In this document: in pieces, positions 1 through 11,222 of the stretch
Layout of the letters: the number at the start of each line of letters is the position of its first letter
Position numbering within the stretch: the stretch's first letter is position 1
NCBI GenBank assembly: GCA_021018815.1
Contig: JAITYX010000130.1
Span: 434,001-498,000 of the forward strand
Source of the DNA: Talinum fruticosum
Lineage: Eukaryota > Streptophyta > Magnoliopsida > Caryophyllales > Talinaceae
Length of the DNA stretch: 64,000 nt
Reading direction: 5' to 3'
Made by a program: the position numbers and the translations under genes
The notes under the pieces: model-generated
What the model saw: only the letters and a program-made list of their open reading frames with translations
Told to the model about the DNA's origin: nothing
The model's database searches: none

Positions 1-1620
1 GGCCGGTTCGAGTTGTTGCTATTGCAACATAGCGTTTGCTTGTGGAAGGAGGTTCGGCCACTAAGAAGGCCGGAACCAAGTCCACTCGTGCTAAGGATAC
101 TAAAGGCAAAGGCAAAGAGCCCGCCTCGTAAAACCCAAAGCACAATGTTGCCCAACACTTCATTCTGGATGACAAGTTCTTTCCAAAAACCTCCTTCTCC
201 TAGTTGAAACACATGGCTAAAACCAAGTGTGTACAACTATCTTTGTTTCGTGAGTATATCTACCCGGACTTTGTGTCTAAGTTCTACACTCACATGACAG
301 ACCAGCGAGGGCGTCATCACTTCTCTTGTTCAAGTTAAGACTGTTCGAATCAATCTTGTCTTACTTCAAAAAATTTTCAATATGAAGACCCTCTTTCTCA
401 ACTCCAATCCAATTCCCGTCACTAATGTCTCTAATTACTTCTTTGAAAAATATGCAAAAGAACCTTTTCGATCCGTAAAGAACTTTTACGTGACTCATAT
501 GACCTTGGAAGCCAGGCTTCGTGTTTTATTCTATTGAGGACATTCTTCTCCTATTACTCGTCCGAAGAGAACCACAACTTGAAAGTTTTAAAGGTTCTCT
601 ATGACATTCTCAAGGGTTACAAAGTAGACCTCTTTCCTTACATCTTAGAGCGGATAACATATGTTCCTGGTGATTCTAAGAAGACTCCATATCCTTTCGG
701 AGCTCTTTTCATTGTTGTTTTCAATAAGTTTGGGCTCCCTCTTCCTTCCGACCGTTAAGATGTCTTAGAGCCTACCGTTTGTCTTGGTAGGACTGAACTT
801 TATAGGTCTTGGATACAAGGAAGTCAACCCCGGTGTCCGGGCTCACTCGTCTTAGTTACCAACCCCTCCTCCTCCACCTCGGACTCAAACAACTCCAGAG
901 GTCCCACGTCTAACTCGCTGGACCTTCTACTTCTCTGCCTGCCCCTCTATTAAGCTTCTTGAGAAAGTGGTGAACAAGCGTGCTTCTCTTGCTTTAGAGT
1001 TGAAATCAACTCGAAAGCTTTCCAGCTGTCATCCCAACTCTAACTCGATGCAAAGTCAAGCTCGGACTCAGCTGAAGCGAGTCTAGATTTGATTGCTGAG
1101 CTCAAGGAGGTAATCAAGCAATAATGCGATCAAATTCAGCGCCTCCAAGAGAGAAGATCAAAGGTAGCCAAGGACTCGGAATCCTCTGAAAAATCGAGGA
1201 GTCCTCCAGCCCTTCTAAGTCCAACTCGTAAAAGGTCGAAGAAGAAGCGGAAGAAAGACATAAAGAGGTCGAAGGAGAAGAGGAAGAAGAAAATGAGGAA
1301 TAACTCTGTCTAACCCGAGGACTAGGGTAACCCGGAACCCGAGGTGATCTCTTCATATCACACTTAGAGTGCCTCGGAAGAGGCCGGTGAAGCTGGTCAG
1401 TCCAAAGCCCTTGCCTCGGAACCTTAGACAACAATAGTCTTTGAGGAAGAAGAAGAAGAAGAGGAAGATCTCGCTTTGGTTCGGAGAACCCGGATCCCTC
1501 CTCTACCCGATGTATCTATTCCGATGCCACCTTGCCCAGCTACCTCTACTCAAGTATATAGGTGCAGACGCACGACTCGTTCTTGAACCTCACGCCGATC
1601 GCCCCTCCCTCCTAATTTTT
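1..1620 (+). pseudogene. Sirevirus envelope-like ORF, broken, 5' end outside window
   Basis: This is the ORF that Sireviruses (Ty1-copia) carry between pol and the 3' LTR; its role is unproven. The clearest coding stretch is 534-758, with KVLYDILKGYKVDLF and then PFGALFIVVFNKFGLPLPS. Equivalent segments occur in the minus-strand Sireviruses near 32.6 kb and 44.05 kb. The segment at about 160-430 matches the N-terminal half of the ORF at 33 kb (a DDKFFP-like start, then an FYTHMT-like stretch). The 3' part (about 1100-1500) is rich in Lys, Glu and Ser codons, like the acidic end of the 31.6-33.2 kb copy. Stops and frame changes interrupt it. Position upstream of a PPT and LTR supports the call. 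Gag and pol of this element lie left of the window. Confidence 0.75.
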
Positions 1621-2119
1621 AAACTCAAAATTCTGTTTTTCTTTATTTTATTTATTTATTTTGTCCAACATCTTATGTAGTTACTTGTGCTTTCCTCCCT
1701 CATTTTGTTAGTTTTTGCTGAAATGCATAGAGGGAGAGAAAAATAGAAAAATAGATGTTTGGTTTAGGGGAGTTTACCCTTAGTTGTTTTCTAAGTTTAC
1801 TTTACTGTGTTTTTATTTCTTGTACATATGTTTCTTGCAATGAGTGAAATTCGCCTATTTCTTAGCATATATGTTTTTGAGTATATATTCTTTTTTTTAT
1901 TTTTTACTCTCATATTAACTCTTTACTCTTTAACATCTTTGTTCTAATAACTTCAAGAAACATGTTCTAAGTTATGTTTTGACTTGAGCTAAGCTAATAA
2001 ATGTTCATCATTATTTTTCTTGCTCCGATTAATACTTTGTGCTCCGATCATTTCTATGTGAAAACTTAACTCTCTGAACCGATTAGTTTCTATTTTAAGT
2101 GTGGAATGTCTTTCATCAC
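1621..2119 (+). other. 3' untranslated spacer of the plus-strand Sirevirus
   Basis: AT-rich DNA between the broken envelope-like ORF and the polypurine tract. No coding signal is visible. The last bases before the tract (GGAATGTCTTTCATCA) match the same position in the Sirevirus at 29.6-40.5 kb when that element is read on the minus strand. Confidence 0.55.
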
Positions 2120-2130
2120 AAAGGAGGAGA
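2120..2130 (+). other. Polypurine tract of plus-strand Sirevirus
   Basis: AAAGGAGGAGA lies immediately before the LTR start TTGAAGATTC. The Sirevirus at 29.6 kb has the related tract AAAAGGGGGAGAT at the same place on the minus strand. This primes plus-strand DNA synthesis and fixes the element's orientation. Confidence 0.75.
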
Positions 2131-2131
2131 T

Positions 2132-2854
2132 TGAAGATTCAGGTATAACTCTCTATCTCTCTTAGGTTTTGATTCTAAGTCATTCCGAGCTATATAGAAC
2201 CTCATATCTAAGTTTTCATCCTATTCCGATTCACTCGAAACCAGTCTTTTAGCATAATACTCTTAATCGTGTTTCTAACCCACTCGGACACAATTCGAGC
2301 AATCTCATGACTAAATAATTTCTCGAACACTATCTTTGTGTTTTAAGTGAATATGAATTTCAGCGTTAATTCTAATTTCTAAGGCAGTTTATTTATTAAG
2401 AATTATTTACTTGATCGAGTTTATGTATTATGATATTTTATTATTTCTAACTTGATCATTTTAAGGATTGACTCAAGATGGAATCCGAACCTAATGGATA
2501 TTAGACTTAGAAAATTCCATTCTTTTAGGTCGAAGAAAATTAAGTGCTTAATTACTTTGATTTAATTATTATCTTTGCCTAATCTGGGACCAATGTATTT
2601 TTTACTTTGAGGACCACTTTGATTTGCTTTTATAGGTTCATTAAACAAGCCTAATCTACTTTTGAAATACAAAAGTCTGCTGGTTTCTAGTCTGTTAAAC
2701 ACCAGCGAGACGTAAATCACCTATTTTTGGACATAGTTCCGAGGTCGTTTGTTTCCAAAACTAGAAAACTTCAACTTTTTAAGTCTAAGGGTTGTTCCCA
2801 CCCCGCATTTCAATCATCACCGGAGGGTTGGACAGTCTTCCGAGCCATGGGTTA
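2132..2854 (+). repeat. Sirevirus 3' LTR, first part (split by insertion)
   Basis: Starts TGAAGATTC after a polypurine tract. It aligns by eye with the reverse complement of the LTR at 29572-31151, most clearly at the shared segment GGATATTAGACTTAGAAAAT (about 2497) and at GACTCAAG-type motifs. The LTR stops at 2854, where the Tekay-like element begins, and resumes at 11223. The two parts together make about 1.41 kb, close to the other Sirevirus LTRs here. Confidence 0.85.
2850..2854. repeat. Target-site duplication, left copy (GGTTA)
   Basis: GGTTA precedes the Tekay-like LTR start TGTAAC. The right partner at 11218-11222 reads AGTTA, preceded by TTACG where the other LTR has TTACA. An AG/GA swap at a CAG site would make both sides GGTTA. 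The assignment is therefore partly inference. Confidence 0.6.
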
Positions 2855-5800
2855 TGTAACACCCCTAAAACACCCCCGGGAGTATTACATCGCCGAGTTC
2901 CTTAAAGGAACTCCCAAGGCTCTTTGTGGAGCTGATTTGACTGTCTAAACTCGACTTAAAAGTAATGCCGATGGTTTTCCCAAAAGAATATGAAATTCTC
3001 TAAAAATTTCGGCGGAGTTCCGTTTGAAATATGGACTAACCCATAGGCTCAAAGCCCTAAAATCCTGCATAAAAAGCATAATAAAACTCGACGAGCCACC
3101 CGCTCGGAGTATACAACTCAACGGCCACACGCCGGAGTTCAACCAATCATGCTATAAAACTTAAAATAATCTAAAGGGTTTCTATACATTTGGTACAACT
3201 ATATGCACTAAATTACAAGTACAATATTAAGAAATAAACAATGCACATTCTTGGCTTGAATTGCTCGGCACGCATCAACAACGAATCAGCAAAGGTCCGA
3301 AGCATGCTATGTGTAGATTATACTTCGAAAGTGTACCTGCAATACTGGGTGGGGACGGGGCAATTTGTGGGGGTGAGCAATAATCAACGGGCTCACCGGA
3401 GTCTTAAACCCTTAAAAAGGAAATTCTTTACACATAATACTCATAATAATGAAATCTGCGAAAACATAATAGGGTAATAGAAATCTATATACTTTTCACT
3501 CGAAATCTCTTGCAATGAAATAGATCAAGACTCTTTAATCACTTAAAAGCACACATTCACATTCAAGAATACTTCTTTTGGGGTTGAATCAACTTTTCCG
3601 GGCCTTCCGAGGATTCGAACTAGCACTTCTTTTCTCATAATTTCACGTAATTTCTCGATTTCTCGATTTCTCTTATTTCGCTGAGGCGCGACCCCGGATA
3701 AAAAGTTCCCGGACCTATCTTCTAGGAAGTCTCGGATCGGGCATCCCGCCTCTGCAGGACCCTCGTTAGAATCCTTCCCTCGAAGTTTCTAGCTGGGCGT
3801 CCCCGGCTCGAACCCTTCGGTATGCTAAACGATCCGTAGCTCGTTGATTCAAAACTATTTGCACATTCTCATTCATCACATTCACTTTCTAGCTTTCTCA
3901 ATCGATTTAGTATCAAGGAAGGCATGACACTACGTGTCACCCTTATAAATTCACTTTCTCAAATCTAATTTACTTTCTCAAATACTTTTATTTCTTTAGA
4001 ATAGAATCACGTTGGAAAGATATATCACAGAAATCACATTCAAGGTTCATTTCACGTAAAACACAAAACTTCTTTCGAAACTACTTGTGAACATCACATA
4101 AAGCAAGCACATAGCACGAATATTCACCATCCAATGCAAGCAATCATTCTCAACTCTTTTCCCAACTAAGCTTTTCTCAATTCATCGGTTTAGTACGATT
4201 GAATCCATTTTCCGAGCCACAATAACCGCAAGTAGATACTATTTAACTCGACGTTCTCGCTTTTCCCAATTCACTATCTTCTCCTCATTTCCTCATTTCA
4301 TGACTTCACTTTGTGAACCGACCTCTTTTGCTCTCATTCAACCATATATCCTTAAACTTACTTTACCGAATTTCCTCTATCTCCATTCATCTTTTAATTC
4401 AATTCTTTCTCAAAGGTCTTAGACATGACTATGGCTTAGTTCCACTTTACCGTCCCCAACTTGCTATTTCCCAACCTCAATCTCCCATTTAATATCTCTT
4501 ACCTTATTAATCGATTCTTGCTCACCCATCCTTAATTATGTACCTCTTACTTACCTTTCATTATTCGATTCCCGTTAGTTTTACTTACTTTCACGCTCGG
4601 TTCAACCTCAAGGATTTAGAATACTTCGAATGCACTTAACCTCACAATTACCCATTTCTCACTTAAATGCCCCAATTGCGCGTCACTTAATATGATCTCC
4701 TATTCCTCTTGACACTTCCCTTGATATTTCCCGAATTAGTACTTGTTTCTTAATGCCGCGAATTCAATAAATCCCTAAAACTCAATCTGAATATTAATTC
4801 ATAACTTATGCCCAAACCATACGTACTTATCCCCAATCGACCAAGTTCCCGATACTACTCGTTATACCCTAGTAACCCAACTTCGTTTGAATTCCCGGGT
4901 TCCAGTTCAGGCCTAAACAACTATCAATTCCCCTTATAACTCCTAATTCGACTTTCAAGCAACTACTAATCCCACTCATAAGCATACAAGTTCAGTACTC
5001 ACAATCACATTCAACAATCACAATAAACTCATTTGGATTCGAAATTAGTAGTAGTTTAGAATATAAGACTACCCACCTCGATTCGGGGATTGAAGGTTTG
5101 TGGTTTACCGAGGTTCGAGCTCCCGGTTTAGTCCCTTCTTTCGTTTCTCCTTCCCTGCTGCTAGCCTCGGTTTCCGCCGCCCTCTACCGCGCTCGACATC
5201 GTCGCCGGTCGCCGTCCCGCGTCCCCGGTTGCCCCCGGTTCCCGTTCCTCACTTCCTCTGTTTCGGTTCGGGGTTCTTGGCCTAGGCTACCTCTCGACCA
5301 GGCCTCGCGCTCGCCGCCGGTCTTCCTCCCGGCAGCCGCTACTTTCCCCGGTTTCGGCCTCTCGGTTCCTCCCGCCTGTCCTCGCCTCCGGTCCGGCTTC
5401 CGCCCTCTCGCTGCCTCGGTCTCTCGCTCTCTTTTCCTCTTCGCTCGCGCCTAGTCGCGTCGCCGACCGCCGCCTTCGGTCCTGCGGAGGTCGCCGGTCC
5501 TCCCTTCGGCCTCTTTCACCGCGCGCTCGCCCTTCTCTCTCTCTCTCTCTCTCCCGTTCGGTGGTCCTCTCCCCCTCCTCGTTCGCTCGCTCGCTCCTGC
5601 TGCTCGGGCTCCACCGAGCTTTCTTTCCACTCCTTCCTTCGATGTGGCTTCTTCCTAAATTGCCAGCACACATTCCCTTCATACTAACTTTTTTCTATTC
5701 TCAACACCTAATGGCCCCTTTTTCCTATCCCTTGGTCAATTACACATAATTCAAGCCCTTATCCTCCTTGATTTAATTAATTCAACACCAGCCTCCAAAG

Positions 5801-5923
5801 GGATTATAACGTAATATGTCCGGCAGCAAATAAAATCGAGTCACTCAACCCCCTAGTTGCAGGGAAAAATACTCAATAATTCTATGTTTTTCAACTGCTT
5901 TCCTTAAAATTCCGGGTATTACA
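2855..5923 (-). repeat. 3' LTR of the Tekay-like element
   Basis: 3069 bp, TGTAAC on the plus strand at the left and TTACA at the right, so TG...CA on the minus strand. The interior is AT-rich except for a GC- and CT-rich block at about 5100-5640. That block gives several long overlapping ORFs on both strands that are Arg/Pro/Ser low-complexity and are not genes. Confidence 0.9.
5534..5553. repeat. (CT)n microsatellite in Tekay-like LTR
   Basis: An uninterrupted TC/CT run inside the GC-rich block of the LTR. The partner LTR has the same run at 10830-10849. Confidence 0.9.
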
Positions 5924-5936
5924 TTTCTCCCTCCTT
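5924..5936 (-). other. Polypurine tract of the Tekay-like element
   Basis: On the minus strand AAGGAGGGAGAAA runs directly into the LTR start TGTAATACC. It marks the 3' end of the internal region. Confidence 0.8.
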
Positions 5937-8132
5937 ACAAGAATTTCGTCCTCGAAATTCGCAACGAGTAGCGTCCGATTACGAACACCCAAATAACTCC
6001 AAGCTGCCCATGCCGGTGTTACTGAGCTTGAACTCCGATTCATAGAGGCACTCAACCTCGCTTGGGGTCAATGAATTCCAGCCGCCTTTCTACCAACTTT
6101 TCGTGCGTCTACTCACTCTATTATGGGCCCGAGGAGCAAATCACACTCAAAAGGGCAAAAAGTTGACTTGGAGGTTGTGACTCAGTCACTTATCTTACAT
6201 CGAACCCTATCGCCTCCACCAAATCCTTACGCAATCAACACATTAACTCCACACACATCCGGTTCAACATCTTACACCACCTTCTAGCTCCTCATCTTCC
6301 ACAAACTAGGCAGATTCTATGGCCAAGCTAGTGAGGATGGCTAGTTCAACGAATTATCTATAATGCATCATTGGTCGGAGTAGTAAGGATGGCACACACG
6401 CTAGGCAAGGAACGTCACCAAAAGGAAGTAGACAAAGCTCGAGAGTATAATCCAAATGCTTGGAGTTGGAACCAAGTTAGAGTCTAGAGGCAACCAACCT
6501 ATACGCGATCATATCTAGCACAATACGATCCTTTAACCGCTCATGGCGACTGCAATAGGTGGTAGGAGTCCTCATGTCATTCTTTCACCTCTATGGGAGT
6601 CAAGATTCAACCTACGATCCTTTTGTGAATCTTAAGGTATCTCGTCCCCAAGCATTGATAATCGCTCTTGTGAGCACTAGTAAACACAACGAACTACAAG
6701 TAAAGTATGGGAGTGACAGAGCAACTTCTAAACTTCCCTTATAACGAGACACTCCTCCTACAAGATCATGATCAATACCCAAAGTTTATAAAGAACCCAA
6801 AGAACTACTCCCAATTTCGACGTTCCAATTACCCACAAAGAATTGCCACATGCAAACTCAAGGTGATGGAGGGTATGATTCCCATATTCATCAATCAATT
6901 CCTCTTAATGAGATAGTTCGATCGAAGGAACTCAAATGGTGGAAAGCGTCACCTTCAATGTGATTGCTTAGCTCTCTTCTAGCCTCATGCTCAGCTTATT
7001 CTAGACCTTTCCCACAAGTTTCTCAAATTCGAACTCATAGATGGCTCTCCTTAACCGTGACACCCTAGGTTTGGTTGACCCAAAGCTTAAATGGAAGTAG
7101 AGTAAATCCCTAAATCAACTGTTTCTCCAAAATAGTTCCTAAATGTACCCAAAAGATACCTTTCAACGCATCCGAACAAGCATGTACTTCAAGTAAAATA
7201 CCAAGTTTGACATTCTCGGTCATGAACCCAAATATTATTGTCAAGAAAAGTGAATTCCACCAATGGTACAACGAACCTTTCACGTTGGACTTCCCATTAA
7301 TTTCCTCTCCATGACCTCTAATTCTCATTCATAACTTCCAAAAGTACCCACCTATGAGTATTTCCTTAAATATGAAAGTATCCTCAACACCCGGGCGCTC
7401 AGCCCTATCCTATTCAACAATGTGACATCTCAATTCATTCCTTAGTGATAGCTCCCAAGGGCAACCTCTATACATAATTCAACAAACGGAGTTAGGAGTC
7501 TCCAAGTATACTTCACTTATGCTAATGCGCCGAATGTCTTCCCTTTTTCCCATCTAAGATCAACTAGGCACTCACTGAACTCCTTGGAACTACGTATATA
7601 AACAATCGATACCTAATCGAATACTCGCATGCTTCCTAGGGGTAGGAGTCTTAAGTCAACTAACGATTCGGAAGTCACATCACGAAATCAATAAATACGA
7701 AAGGAAAATAAAAATTCAACCACACACCCGAGTCACATACTTAGCACGCATGAATCACTCACACATATAAGCACATAAGTCCACGATTCGGATCACTAAA
7801 CTCATCCTCCCGCTAATCACATAAGAATTCGAATCAATGAAGTCCTAAGGTAGAGGTTTCTAATTAAGGATTCAACGAATCAACGAGTAAGGCACCGAAG
7901 TAAGGTTTCAGTCACACTTACTCACACAATTAGTACACACACAAGTCACTCGCACATCACCTTAACGGTCGGTGTATAATCGACTAGTTCAGCTAAGTCA
8001 ACGAGGTAGTCACTTATAAGGCAAAGCTTGAACTTAAGGGCACACACATGTTGGCTGCAAACAAAGCACATAGTCACATAACAAGGATCCTAGACAACTA
8101 TATGCAATGCAAACTTAAGGTCACCAAAATCT
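5937..8132 (-). other. Non-coding interior of the Tekay-like element
   Basis: About 2.2 kb with only short ORFs (none above about 72 codons) and no recognisable Gag or Pol motif on either strand. I see no microsatellite or strong hairpin. It probably holds cis-acting sequence only. Confidence 0.65.
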
Positions 8133-8133
8133 A

Positions 8134-8146
8134 TGCTCGATACCAT
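8134..8146 (-). other. Primer binding site, initiator-Met tRNA type
   Basis: On the minus strand TGGTATCGAGCAT starts three bases after the LTR edge at 8150. It resembles the usual TGGTATCAGAGC of plant Met-tRNA primer sites, but with CGAGC where CAGAGC is expected. The same change occurs in the Sirevirus site at 38862-38873. Confidence 0.8.
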
Positions 8147-8149
8147 ATT

Positions 8150-11100
8150 TGTAACACCCCTAAAACACCCCCGGGAGTATTACATCGCCGAGTTCCTTAA
8201 AGGAACTCCCAAGGCTCTTTGTGGAGCTGATTTGACTGTCTAAACTCGACTTAAAAGTAATGCCGATGGTTTTCCCAAAAGAATATGAAATTCTCTAAAA
8301 ATTTCGGCGGAGTTCCGTTTGAAATATGGACTAACCCATAGGCTCAAAGCCCTAAAATCCTGCATAAAAAGCATAATAAAACTCGACGAGCCACCCGCTC
8401 GGAGTATACAACTCAACGGCCACACGCCGGAGTTCAACCAATCATGCTATAAAACTTAAAATAATCTAAAGGGTTTCTATACATTTGGTACAACTATATG
8501 CACTAAATTACAAGTACAATATTAAGAAATAAACAATGCACATTCTTGGCTTGAATTGCTCGGCACGCATCAACAGACAATCAGCAAAGGTCCGAAGCAT
8601 GCTATGTGTAGATTATACTTCGAAAGTGTACCTGCACATCTGGGTGGGGACGGGGCAATTTGTGGGGGTGAGCAATAATCAACGGGCTCACCGGAGTCTT
8701 AAACCCTTAAAAGGAAATTCTTTACACATAATACTCATAATAATGAAATCTGCGAAAACATAATAGGGTAATAGAAATCTATATACTTTTCACTGAAATC
8801 TCTTGCAATGAAATAGATCAAGACTCTTTAATCACTTAAAAGCACACATTCACATTCAAGAATACTTCTTTTGGGGTTGAATCAACTTTTCCGGGCCTTC
8901 GAGGATTCGAACTAGCACTTCTTTTCTTATAATTTCACGTAATTTCTCGATTTCTCTAATTTCTCTTATTTCGCTGAGGCGCGACCCCGGATAAAAAGTT
9001 CCGGGACCTATCTTCTAGGAAGTCTCGGATCGGGCATCCCGCCTCTGCAGGACCCCTGTTAGAATCCTTCCCTCGAAGTTTCTAGTCAGGCGTCCCCGGT
9101 TCGAACCCTTCGGTATGCTAAACGATCCGTAGCTCGTTGATTCAAAACTATTTGCACATTCTCATTCATCACATTCACTTTCTAGCTTTCTCAATCGATT
9201 TAGTATCAAGGAAGGCATGACACCACGTGTCACCCTTATAAATTCACTTTCTCAAATCTAATTTACTTTCTCAAATACTTTTATTTCTTTAGAATAGAAT
9301 CACGTTGGAAAGATATATCACGAGAAATCACATTCAAGGTTCATTTCACGTAAAACACAAAACTTCTTTCGAAACTACTTGTGAACATCACATAAAGCAA
9401 GCACATAGCACGAATATTCACCATCCAATGCAAGCAATCATTCTCAACTCTTTTCCCAACTAAGCTTTTCTCAATTCATCGGTTTAGTACGATTGAATCC
9501 ATTTTCGAGCCACAATAACCGCAAGTAGATACTATTTAACTCGACGTTCTCGCTTTTCCCAATTCACTATCTTCTCCTCATTTCCTCATTTCATGACTTC
9601 ACTTTGTGAACCGACCTCTTTTGCTCTCATTCAACCATATATCCTTAAACTTACTTTACCGAATTTCCTCTATCTCCATTCATCTTTTAATTCAATTCTT
9701 TCTCAAAGGTCTTAGACATGACTATGGCTTAGTTCCACTTTACCGTCCCCAACTTGCTATTTCCCAACCTCAATCTCCCATTTAATATCTCTTACCTTAT
9801 TAATCGATTCTTGCTCACCCATCCTTAATTATGTACCTCTTACTTACCTTTCATTATTCGATTCCCGTTAGTTTTACTTATTTTCACGCTCGGTTCAACC
9901 TCAAGGATTTAGAATACTTCGAATGCACTTAACCTCACAATTACCCATTTCTCACTTAAATGCCCCAATTGCGCGTCACTTAATATGATCTCCTATTCCT
10001 CTTGACACTTCCCTTGATATTTCCCGAATTAGTACTTGTTTCTTAATGCCGCGAATTCAATAAATCCCTAAAACTCAATCTGAATATTAATTCATAACTT
10101 ATGCCCAAACCATACGTACTTATCCCCAACCGACCAAGTTCCCGATACTACTCGTTATACCCTAGTAACCCAACTTCGTTTGAATTCCCGGGTTCCAGTT
10201 CAGGCCTAAACAACTATCAATTCCCCTTATAACTCCTAATTCGACTTTCAAGAACTACTAATCCCACTCATAAGCATACAAGTTCAGTACTCACAATCAC
10301 ATTCAACAATCACAATAAACTCATTTGGATTCGAAATTAGTAGTAGTTTAGAATATAAGACTACCCACCTCGATTCGGGGATTGAAGGTTTGTGGTTTAC
10401 CGAGGTTCGAGCTCCCGGCTTAGTCCCTTCTTTCGTTTCTCCTTCCTCGCTCGCTAGCCTCGGTTTCCGCCGCCCTCTACTGCGCTCGACATCGTCGCTG
10501 GTCGCCGTCCCGCGTCCCCGGTTGCCCCCGGTTCCCGTTCCTCACTTCCTCTGTTTCGGTTCGGGGTTCTTGGCCTAGGCTACCTCTCGACCAGGCCCTG
10601 CGCGCTCGCCGCGGTCTTCCTCCCGGGCAGCCGCTACTTTCCCCGATTTTCGGCCTCTCGGTTCCTCCCGCTTGTCCTCGCCTCCGGTCCGGCTTCCGCC
10701 CTCTCGCTGCCTCGGTCTCTCGCTCTCTTTTCCTCTTCGCTCGCGCCTAGTCGCGTCGCCGACCGCCGCCTTCGGTCTGCGGAGGTCGCCGGTCCTCCCC
10801 TTCGGCCTCTTTCACCGCGCGCTCGCCCTTCTCTCTCTCTCTCTCTCTCCCGTTCGGTGGTCCTCTCCCCCTCCCCGTTCCGCTCGCTCTGCTTCGCTGC
10901 TCGGGCTCCACCGAGCTTTCTTTCCACTCCTTCCTTCGATGTGGCTTCTTCCTAAATTGCCGACACACATTCCCTTCATACTAACTTTTTTCTATTCTCA
11001 ACACCTAATGGCCCCTTTTTCCTATCCCTTGGTCAATTACACATAATTCAAGCCCTTATCCTCCTTGATTTAATTAATTCAACACCAGCCTCCAAAGGGA

Positions 11101-11217
11101 TTATAACGTAATATGTCCGCGGCAAATAAAATCAGTCACTCAACCCCCTAGTTGCGGGGAAAAATACTCAATAATTCTATGTTTTTCAATCGCTTTCCTT
11201 AAAATTCGGGTATTACG
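8150..11217 (-). repeat. 5' LTR of the Tekay-like element
   Basis: 3068 bp, near-identical to 2855-5923. Differences cluster at CNG trinucleotides, for example CTGCTG at 5155 against CTCGCTCG at 10446, and CACAG at 4027 against CACGAG at 9319. The right end reads TTACG where TTACA is expected. Confidence 0.9.
10830..10849. repeat. (CT)n microsatellite in Tekay-like LTR
   Basis: CT run matching the one at 5534-5553 in the partner LTR. Confidence 0.9.
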
Positions 11218-11222
11218 AGTTA
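11218..11222. repeat. Target-site duplication, right copy (reads AGTTA)
   Basis: Partner of GGTTA at 2850-2854. The first base differs; the change sits in a CAG/CGA context of the kind that differs between copies throughout the window. Confidence 0.55.

Larger units (their letters stand above)
2855..11217 (-). mobile_element. Tekay/Del-like LTR element without genes (LARD type)
   Basis: Two 3.07-kb direct repeats (2855-5923 and 8150-11217) flank a 2.2-kb interior. Read on the minus strand the LTR begins TGTAATACCCGG and ends GGGGTGTTACA, termini I associate with Tekay/Del chromoviruses. A methionine-tRNA-type primer site lies next to the 8150 LTR and a polypurine tract next to the 5923 LTR, so the element runs right to left. 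The interior shows no gag, protease, RT, RNase H or integrase in any frame. It is therefore a non-autonomous, large-LTR derivative that would need proteins from a related element. It is inserted in the 3' LTR of the plus-strand Sirevirus. The LTR pair is almost identical except at CNG sites, which suggests a recent insertion. Confidence 0.85.

Noticed and set aside
5098..5749. Several overlapping ORFs of 61-131 codons on both strands
   Set aside because: They lie in the GC/CT-rich block of a retrotransposon LTR, are Arg/Pro/Ser low-complexity, and recur with changed frames in the partner LTR at 10390-11046.
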